DNA from: Mycobacterium asiaticum
Lineage (GTDB): Bacteria > Actinomycetota > Actinomycetes > Mycobacteriales > Mycobacteriaceae
NCBI RefSeq assembly: GCF_001673315.1
Contig: NZ_LZLQ01000111.1
Coordinates: forward strand, 1-64,000
DNA length: 64,000 nt
Reading direction: 5' to 3'
The notes under the pieces were generated by a model. It was not told the origin of the DNA. It searched no databases and was given only the letters and a program-made list of their open reading frames with translations. Below are positions 58,474 to 64,000 of this stretch, in pieces (position 1 is the first letter of the stretch; the number at the start of each line of letters is the position of its first letter). A program made the position numbers and the translations under genes.

Positions 58474-59184
58474 TCAGAGGGCGCGTGCGTCGCCGAAGGA
58501 CATCTCCACATTGGTCGCGGACTGCGTCATCAGGGCGCGCTTGGGCAGGCCCAGCGTTGCCAGTTCCTTGGCGTAGGGATGGTCGCCGAGGCGGATGCGG
58601 GCGCCTCCGAGTCGGGTCCGCGCGCCTGTGGTGGTCATTTCCGACGAGGTTTCCCGGGTGACTCCGTCCAGATGCGAGTACGTCGTCAGGGTCTGCGGAC
58701 CCGGCGCCGGGTGCGGCAGCCCGCGACCGAATTCGATACCGGTGATCAGCTGGCCGTCGGCGCTGACGTCGAACGCGAATTTGCGGCCTTCGCGAACATT
58801 GAAGTCCGCCATGATCTTTGGATAGCCCCAGATCGTCCGTCCGGCCTCCAGGGTGAATTCCTGGTCGACCGGCAGATGGTGGATGAGGGTGGCCGCGCTG
58901 GCCATCGCCCGGACTCCGCTGGTGTGGGTGCCCGGCTTGTTGACCATGAACGCGGTGCCGTACTCGTGGTATTTGCCCAGGTCGCCGTCGATGTAGCGGA
59001 CCAACAGCTGCAACAGGATCGCCCGGCCGGGCAGGTATTCGAAGATTTCCAGGCCGCTGTAATCGATCAGGCGCTGCGCCGCTTTGGCGTCCACCGAGAA
59101 CATGGCGGAGTGTTGGTCGGCTTTGCGGATGACCACCGGCATGGTCAGCACGGTTCCGGCGATGGTGTGTTGCGAGACAGACAT
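58474..59184 (-). CDS. Acetoacetate-decarboxylase-fold protein (Rv3519-like)
   Basis: This protein of about 236 residues contains MPVVIRKADQHSAMFSVD, YHEYGTAFMVN near residue 78, WGYPKIMADFNVREGRKFAF near 122 and a beta-rich end. The layout is that of the acetoacetate decarboxylase fold. I cannot place the catalytic Lys with certainty (K126 of WGYPK is a candidate). Position matches Rv3519. ATG 59184 is preferred, since the frame upstream runs into the cyp142 gene. The 45-bp gap to cyp142 must hold its promoter. Confidence 0.8.
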   Translation of the reverse strand: MSVSQHTIAGTVLTMPVVIRKADQHSAMFSVDAKAAQRLIDYSGLEIFEYLPGRAILLQLLVRYIDGDLGKYHEYGTAFMVNKPGTHTSGVRAMASAATLIHHLPVDQEFTLEAGRTIWGYPKIMADFNVREGRKFAFDVSADGQLITGIEFGRGLPHPAPGPQTLTTYSHLDGVTRETSSEMTTTGARTRLGGARIRLGDHPYAKELATLGLPKRALMTQSATNVEMSFGDARAL

Positions 59185-59229
59185 GGGGCTTACTGTAATG
59201 GGCTCGAGGTAAACAAGTGGAGGCTGTAG

Positions 59230-60471
59230 ATGACTGAACTCGTTGGCGAGACTTTCCCTCCCGCCCCGCCCGGGATCGTCGACATCGACCTGGCGGACGG
59301 CAACTTCTATGCCGACGGCGTCGCGGCGCGCGAAGCGTACCGCTGGATGCGCGCCAATCAACCGGTGTTTCGGGACCGCAACGGATTGGCCGGTGCGACA
59401 ACGTATCAGGCGATCCTGGACGCCGAACGCAATCCCGAGCTGTTCTCCAGCACCGGCGGTATCCGTCCCGATCAGCCGGGCATGCCGTACATGATCGACA
59501 TGGACGACCCCGCACATCTGGTGCGGCGCAAGCTGGTCAACGCCGGGTTCACCCGCAAGCGAGTCAAGGACAAGGAAGCCTCGATCGGCGAATTGTGCGA
59601 CACGCTGATCGACGCGGTGTGTGAACGCGGCGAATGCGACTTCGTCCGCGACATCGCCGCCCCGCTACCGATGGCGGTGATCGGTGACATGCTCGGGGTG
59701 CTGCCCGAAGAGCGGGGCATGCTGCTGAAGTGGTCGGACGATCTGGTGTGCGGGTTGAGTTCTCACATCGACCCGACGTCGGCGGAATTTCAGACGGTGA
59801 TGGACGCGTTCGCCGCGTACACCGCGTTCACTATGGACCTGATCGGCAAGCGCCGTGCCGAGCCGACCGACGATCTGTACTCGATCCTGATCAACGCCGA
59901 GGTCGAGGGTCAGCGGATGTCCGACGACGAGATCGTCATGGAGACATTGCTTATCTTGATCGGTGGCGACGAGACCACCCGGCACACCCTCAGCGGGGGA
60001 ACCGAGCAGCTGCTGCGGCATCGCGACCAATGGTCGGATTTGGTGGACGATGCCGCGCTACTGCCCGGCGCGATCGAGGAGATGCTGCGCTGGACCTCGC
60101 CGGTGAAGAACATGTGCCGGACGCTCACCGCGGACACCGAGTTCCACGGCACGCAGTTGACCGCGGGCGAGAAGATCATGCTGCTGTTCGAGTCGGCGAA
60201 CTTCGACGAGACGGTGTTCGATCAACCGGAGAATTTCGATATTCGACGAAACCCGAACAGCCACGTGGCATTTGGATTCGGAACCCATTTCTGCATGGGT
60301 AATCAGCTGGCGCGCTTGGAGTTGTCGCTGATGACGTCGCGGGTGTTGAAGCGGTTGCCGGACCTACGTCTTGCCGACGAGTCGGCGCTGCCGCTGCGGC
60401 CGGCCAACTTCGTCTCCGGCCTGGAGTCGATGCCGGTGGTCTTCACCCCGACAGCGAAGGTCAACTCTTAG
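59230..60471 (+). CDS. cyp142: Cytochrome P450 CYP142, sterol C26/C27 oxidase
   Basis: The 413-residue P450 has the I-helix segment GGDETTRHT (residues 245-253), the ExxR motif E284-MLR (EEMLRWTSP) and the haem loop FGFGTHFCMGNQLA with Cys355 as ligand. Length and gene order (between Rv3519 and echA19 homologues) match CYP142, which oxidises the terminal methyl of cholesterol or cholestenone. ATG 59230 follows gtggaggct. The nearest KstR-like site on its strand is 780 bp upstream, beyond the antisense Rv3519-like gene. Confidence 0.93.
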   Translation: MTELVGETFPPAPPGIVDIDLADGNFYADGVAAREAYRWMRANQPVFRDRNGLAGATTYQAILDAERNPELFSSTGGIRPDQPGMPYMIDMDDPAHLVRRKLVNAGFTRKRVKDKEASIGELCDTLIDAVCERGECDFVRDIAAPLPMAVIGDMLGVLPEERGMLLKWSDDLVCGLSSHIDPTSAEFQTVMDAFAAYTAFTMDLIGKRRAEPTDDLYSILINAEVEGQRMSDDEIVMETLLILIGGDETTRHTLSGGTEQLLRHRDQWSDLVDDAALLPGAIEEMLRWTSPVKNMCRTLTADTEFHGTQLTAGEKIMLLFESANFDETVFDQPENFDIRRNPNSHVAFGFGTHFCMGNQLARLELSLMTSRVLKRLPDLRLADESALPLRPANFVSGLESMPVVFTPTAKVNS

Positions 60472-60536
60472 TCGCTGGCCGCGAGTGGAACGACACTGCG
60501 AACTTTCTTGCGGATTTTCGCAGCCAGGTTCCGTTC

Positions 60537-60620
60537 GCGGAGGGTGTCCACCGGCTAGCGGAGGGTGTCCACCGGCTAGCAGAGGGTGTCCACCGGCTAG
60601 CCGAGGGTGCCTACCGGCTA
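60537..60620. repeat. Four 21-bp tandem repeats ending in the echA19 stop codon
   Basis: The unit gcggagggtgtccaccggcta occurs at 60537, 60558, 60579 and 60600, with one to three changes in the last two copies. The final cta (60618-60620) is the TAG stop of echA19 on the minus strand. The whole gap between cyp142 and echA19 is otherwise 65 bp. It is a minisatellite-like array between convergent genes. Confidence 0.9.
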
Positions 60621-61436
60621 ACGGTTCTTGAACTGCGGCTTGCGCTTCTCGGCGAACGCGCGCGGCCCCTCTTTGGCGTCCTCGGACAGGAACACCTGAA
60701 TGCCGATCTGCGTGTCGATCTTGAAGGCCTCGTTTTCGTGCATGCCCTCGGTCTCGCGGATCGTCCGCAGGATCGCCTGAACGGCGAGCGGCCCGTTGTT
60801 CTCGATGATTTCGGCGAGCTCCAGCGCCTTGGTCAGCGCCTGGCCGTCCGGGACGACGTGCCCGATCAGGCCCATCTCCTTGGCCTCGGCGGCGGTGATG
60901 TGCCGTCCGGTGAGCAGCACGTCGCACGCCACGGTGTAGGGGATCTGCCGCACCAGTCGTACCGCCGACCCACCCATCGGGTACAGGCTCCATTTCGCCT
61001 CCGAGACGCCGAATTTAGCGCTCTCGCCGGCGACGCGGATGTCCGTGCCCTGCAGTATCTCGGTGCCACCTGCGATGGCCGGTCCCTCGACGGCGGCGAT
61101 GAGGGGTTTCGTCAGTCGACGGCCTTTGAGCAGAGCATCGATGCGTGAGGGGTCGTAGCTGCCGTCTTTGAAAGAGTCACCCGGTGGTTTCTTGGTCGCG
61201 GTTTTGAGGTCCATGCCAGCGCAGAAGTAGCCACCGGCGCCGGTGAGAATGCAGCACCGGATGTCGTCGTCGTTGTCGACGCGGTCCCAAGCCTCGACCA
61301 TGATCTGCATCATTTCGGTGCTCAGAGCGTTACGAGCGTGTGGTCGGTTCATCGTCACGATGAGGGTGTGACCGCGCTGCTCGACCAGCGCGTCGGCTTC
61401 TGAGGGCCCCGATTCGTTTGCTGGCGACTCCGCCAC
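60618..61436 (-). CDS. echA19: Enoyl-CoA hydratase EchA19
   Basis: The 272-residue crotonase-fold enzyme has [20 protein letters not shown] near residue 24, the oxyanion segment [13 protein letters not shown] near 75 and [20 protein letters not shown] near 125. It matches M. tuberculosis EchA19 nearly residue by residue in these segments. It hydrates the enoyl-CoA formed from the sterol side chain. GTG 61436 follows gaaagagg; longer frames run antisense into fadD19 and are not credible. A KstR-like site (61482-61495) sits between it and the divergent fadD19. Confidence 0.93.
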   Translation of the reverse strand: MAESPANESGPSEADALVEQRGHTLIVTMNRPHARNALSTEMMQIMVEAWDRVDNDDDIRCCILTGAGGYFCAGMDLKTATKKPPGDSFKDGSYDPSRIDALLKGRRLTKPLIAAVEGPAIAGGTEILQGTDIRVAGESAKFGVSEAKWSLYPMGGSAVRLVRQIPYTVACDVLLTGRHITAAEAKEMGLIGHVVPDGQALTKALELAEIIENNGPLAVQAILRTIRETEGMHENEAFKIDTQIGIQVFLSEDAKEGPRAFAEKRKPQFKNR

Positions 61437-61481
61437 GGCTACCGCCTCTTTCTCGACAGGGGGTGTGAGCTTGTCAAGAAA

Positions 61482-61495
61482 TGTAACACGTTCTA
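61482..61495. promoter_or_regulatory. KstR-like operator between echA19 and fadD19
   Basis: TGTAACACGTTCTA has the AACnnGTT core. It lies 11 bp before the GTG of fadD19 (61506) and 46 bp before echA19 on the other strand. It is well placed to repress both; the fadD19 transcript is probably leaderless or nearly so. Confidence 0.84.
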
Positions 61496-61505
61496 ATTTG
61501 GGTTC

Positions 61506-63155
61506 GTGGCCCTGAATATTGCTGACCTCGCCGAGCACGCCATTGATGCTGTGCCGGACCGTGTAGCCCTCATCTGCGGTGACGAGCAGTTGACGTACGC
61601 CCAGCTGGAAGAGAAGGCGAACCGCCTGGCGCATTACCTCATCGAGCAGGGTGTGCAGAAGGACGACAAGGTCGGGCTCTACTGCCGCAACCGCATCGAG
61701 ATCGTGATCGCGATGCTGGGCATCATCAAGGCGGGCGCCATCCTGGTCAACGTCAACTTCCGCTATGTCGAAGGCGAACTTCGCTACCTCTTCGGCAACT
61801 CCGACATGGTCGCGTTGGTGCATGAGCGCCAGTACTCCGACCGGGTGGCCAACGTGCTGCCGGACACCCCGAACGTCAAGACGGTGCTGGTGGTCGAGGA
61901 CGGTAGCGACAACGACTACCAGCGTTACGGTGGCGTGGAGTTCTACTCGGCGATCGCCGACAGCTCGCCCGAGCGTGACTTTACTGAGCTACTGGGCGAG
62001 CGCAGCGCCGACGCCATCTACCTCCTCTACACCGGGGGGACCACCGGCTTCCCGAAGGGCGTCATGTGGCGCCACGAAGACATCTACCGGGTGCTGTTCG
62101 GCGGAACCGACTTTGCGACGGGCGAATTCATCAAGGACGAGTACGACCTGGCCAAGGCCGCCGCGGCGAACCCGCCGATGATCCGCTATCCGATCCCGCC
62201 GATGATTCACGGCGCCACCCAATCCGCGACCTGGATGTCGCTGTTTTCCGGCCAAACCACCGTGCTGGCACCGGAATTCAACGCCGACGAGGTGTGGCGC
62301 ACCATTCACACACACAAGGTGAACCTGTTGTTCTTCACCGGTGACGCGATGGCGCGGCCGCTACTGGATGCGCTGCAGAAAGACAACGACTACGACCTTT
62401 CGTCGCTGTTCCTGCTTGCCAGCACCGCCGCCTTGTTCTCGCCGAGCATCAAGGAGAAACTCCTTGAGCTACTGCCTAATCGGGTCATCACCGACTCGAT
62501 CGGCTCCTCGGAGACCGGCTTCGGTGGCACCAGCATCGTCGCCAAAGATGCCCCGCACAGTGGTGGCCCGCGGGTGACCATCGACCATCGCACCGTCGTC
62601 CTCGACGAGGACGGCAACGAGGTCAAGCCGGGTTCGGGCGTACGCGGATTCATCGCCAAGAAGGGCAACATTCCCGTCGGCTACTACAAGGACGAGAAGA
62701 AAACCGCCGAGACGTTCAAGACGATCAACGGTGTGCGCTATGCGATTCCGGGTGACTGGGCCCTGGTCGAGGAGGACGGCAGCGTCACCATGTTGGGCCG
62801 CGGGTCGGTGTCCATCAACAGCGGCGGCGAGAAGATCTACCCGGAAGAAGTCGAGGCGGCCCTGAAAGGCCATCCCGACGTCTTCGACGCTCTGGTGGTG
62901 GGTGTGCCCGACCCGCGTTACGGCCAGCATGTGGCCGCCGTGGTGCAGGCCCGGGAGGGGGCCCGACCGTCGTTGTCCGAACTGGACAGCTTCGTGCGTT
63001 CGGAGATCGCGGGATACAAAGTGCCGCGCAGCCTTTGGTATGTCGACGAGGTGAAGCGATCGCCTGCCGGCAAGCCGGATTACCGGTGGGCCAAGGAACA
63101 GACCGAGGCCCGGCCGGCCGATGACGTGCATGCTGCACACGTGACCACCGCTTGA
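61506..63155 (+). CDS. fadD19: Steroid side-chain acyl-CoA synthetase FadD19
   Basis: The 549-residue adenylate-forming enzyme has the P-loop [17 protein letters not shown] near residue 178, [11 protein letters not shown] near 336, [10 protein letters not shown] near 418 and [20 protein letters not shown] near 438. The Lys-containing end segment is [13 protein letters not shown]. Length and order match FadD19 (Rv3515c), which loads CoA onto C-26 sterol acids and is required for C-24-branched side chains in Rhodococcus. The start is GTG 61506, immediately after a KstR-like site. Confidence 0.94.
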   Translation: MALNIADLAEHAIDAVPDRVALICGDEQLTYAQLEEKANRLAHYLIEQGVQKDDKVGLYCRNRIEIVIAMLGIIKAGAILVNVNFRYVEGELRYLFGNSDMVALVHERQYSDRVANVLPDTPNVKTVLVVEDGSDNDYQRYGGVEFYSAIADSSPERDFTELLGERSADAIYLLYTGGTTGFPKGVMWRHEDIYRVLFGGTDFATGEFIKDEYDLAKAAAANPPMIRYPIPPMIHGATQSATWMSLFSGQTTVLAPEFNADEVWRTIHTHKVNLLFFTGDAMARPLLDALQKDNDYDLSSLFLLASTAALFSPSIKEKLLELLPNRVITDSIGSSETGFGGTSIVAKDAPHSGGPRVTIDHRTVVLDEDGNEVKPGSGVRGFIAKKGNIPVGYYKDEKKTAETFKTINGVRYAIPGDWALVEEDGSVTMLGRGSVSINSGGEKIYPEEVEAALKGHPDVFDALVVGVPDPRYGQHVAAVVQAREGARPSLSELDSFVRSEIAGYKVPRSLWYVDEVKRSPAGKPDYRWAKEQTEARPADDVHAAHVTTA

Positions 63156-63223
63156 TGCCGATCGCTCGCTAGGCGCGCTAGTCTCGGCTGCGCTTGCGAT
63201 CCGACGGCTAGAGTCGAATCTCG

Positions 63224-63991
63224 ATGAGCGACTTCGTCAAACGCAATCCGGGCGCGCCCGCCGGCTTTTTCGAGTGCGAGGCCGCGGGGCTGCGCTGGCT
63301 GGCCGATGTCGACGGCGGCGTGCCCTGCGCGCAAGTCATCGCCGTGGACGAAACGAGCCTGACGCTGCGACGGCTCGATTCGGTTTCCCCGGACCGCGAG
63401 GCGGCGCGGGTGTTCGGTGGTCAGCTCGCCCTCACACATGATGCGGGCGCGCCGTCTTTCGGATCGGGCCCCGACGGCTGGCAGGGGGAGGGATTTTTCG
63501 GTCCGCTGTCACAGCCACTACCGATGTCGCTTCGGCCGCACCGCCAGTGGGGTCAGTTCTACGCCGAGGAGCGTTTGGCTCCGATGACCGAACGCGCGGG
63601 CCCACTGCTCGATGCCTCGGACCGCCGAATTATCGACGGCGTGATGGCGCGGTGCCGCGCCGGCGACTATGACGATGACGACCACCCGGCAAGGCTGCAC
63701 GGTGATCTGTGGAGCGGGAACGTGATGTGGACACCCGACGGGGCGGTCTTGATCGACCCGGCTGCGCACGGCGGTCACCGGGAAACTGACCTCGCGATGC
63801 TGGCGCTGTTCGGCATCCCACACCAGGAGGACATCGTGGCCGGTTACGAAGCGGTGCACCCGCTGAAACCCGGATGGCGCGCTCGGGTGGGGCTGCACCA
63901 GCTGTTCCCATTGCTCGCGCACGTTGTGTTGTTCGGTAGTGGGTACGCGGGGCAGACGCGGGTGGCTGCGCGCGCCGCGTTGAGTGCCTGA
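63224..63991 (+). CDS. Fructosamine-kinase-like phosphotransferase
   Basis: The 255-residue APH/fructosamine-kinase-fold protein has the catalytic loop RLHGDLWSGNVMW near residue 160 and the metal motif VLIDPAAHGGHRETDLAML near 177. Members phosphorylate protein-bound ketoamines or small molecules. It lies about 70 bp after fadD19 on the same strand, but no KstR site precedes it, so it may not belong to the sterol regulon. It ends 9 bp before the window edge. Confidence 0.83.
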   Translation: MSDFVKRNPGAPAGFFECEAAGLRWLADVDGGVPCAQVIAVDETSLTLRRLDSVSPDREAARVFGGQLALTHDAGAPSFGSGPDGWQGEGFFGPLSQPLPMSLRPHRQWGQFYAEERLAPMTERAGPLLDASDRRIIDGVMARCRAGDYDDDDHPARLHGDLWSGNVMWTPDGAVLIDPAAHGGHRETDLAMLALFGIPHQEDIVAGYEAVHPLKPGWRARVGLHQLFPLLAHVVLFGSGYAGQTRVAARAALSA

Positions 63992-64000
63992 TCCACCTCT

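Noticed and set aside
58462..59229. Long open frame of 255 codons on the plus strand before cyp142
   Set aside because: It is antisense to the Rv3519-like gene, has no recognisable domain and an Arg/Gly-rich composition typical of GC-rich shadow frames. It is not a counterpart of Rv3517.
60537..60620. CRISPR-like array
   Set aside because: Units are directly adjacent without spacers and only 21 bp long; a simple tandem repeat.

Overview
The window comes from a mycobacterium, most likely a slow-growing non-tuberculous species. The evidence is the high GC content, two PE-domain lipases of the LipY type (PE families and ESX-5 substrates are typical of slow growers), five F420-dependent luciferase-like oxidoreductases, a mycofactocin-type SDR, a mycobacterial haemophore-like protein, and a block that matches the M. 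tuberculosis Rv3515c-Rv3531c sterol region in gene order (compared from memory, reversed here).

Layout. (1) 1-5.2 kb: two tandem paralogues of large ATP-binding LuxR regulators on the minus strand. The first is cut off by a 77-bp perfect fold-back at the window edge. (2) 5.2-7.2 kb: a divergent GAF/AAA/Fis activator preceded by two palindromes. (3) 7.6-20.7 kb: a one-direction redox island with two small Cys-rich zinc-ribbon proteins, two quinone-oxidoreductase-like proteins and a third MDR enzyme, a flavin disulfide reductase, DoxX, a nitroreductase, an MFS exporter, two RidA-like proteins, three cupins and two Rossmann proteins. Four of its transcription units begin downstream of the same composite operator, built around TCACCCGGGTGA with further half-sites at fixed spacing. 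I regard this as the most likely undescribed regulatory system in the window. (4) 20.8-22.7 kb: a membrane fatty-acid desaturase followed by a stand-alone proteasome-like threonine peptidase. (5) 23.1-27.7 kb: two PE-lipases flanking a Ser/Thr kinase with an MviN-like extracellular domain. (6) 27.8-31.8 kb: a cell-wall recycling set made of a sugar-kinase/MurQ fusion, a serine-hydrolase lipoprotein and an M15 peptidase. (7) 31.9-43.2 kb: small operons for VOC, PhyH, SRPBCC, SDR, SnoaL, PLD and three F420-dependent enzymes, with two clear palindromic operators. (8) 43.3-47.1 kb: a Gly/Pro-rich protein apparently split by a frameshift, a membrane protein and a haemophore-like secreted protein. 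(9) 47.1-63.2 kb: the sterol-catabolism regulon, with Rv3531c-Rv3529c homologues, kshA, gamma carbonic anhydrase, ltp3, ltp4, a DUF35 protein, F420 enzymes, cyp142, echA19 and fadD19, carrying five KstR-like AACnnGTT sites. (10) 63.2-64.0 kb: a fructosamine-kinase-like phosphotransferase.

How the parts work together. The sterol block supplies ring hydroxylation (KshA), side-chain terminal oxidation (CYP142), CoA activation (FadD19), hydration (EchA19) and aldol-type cleavage (Ltp3/Ltp4 with the DUF35 protein). FadD19, Ltp3 and Ltp4 are known to be needed for C-24-branched (plant) sterol side chains. The redox island reads like an inducible detoxification or catabolic module for an unknown electrophile or quinone-like compound. 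That function is inference.
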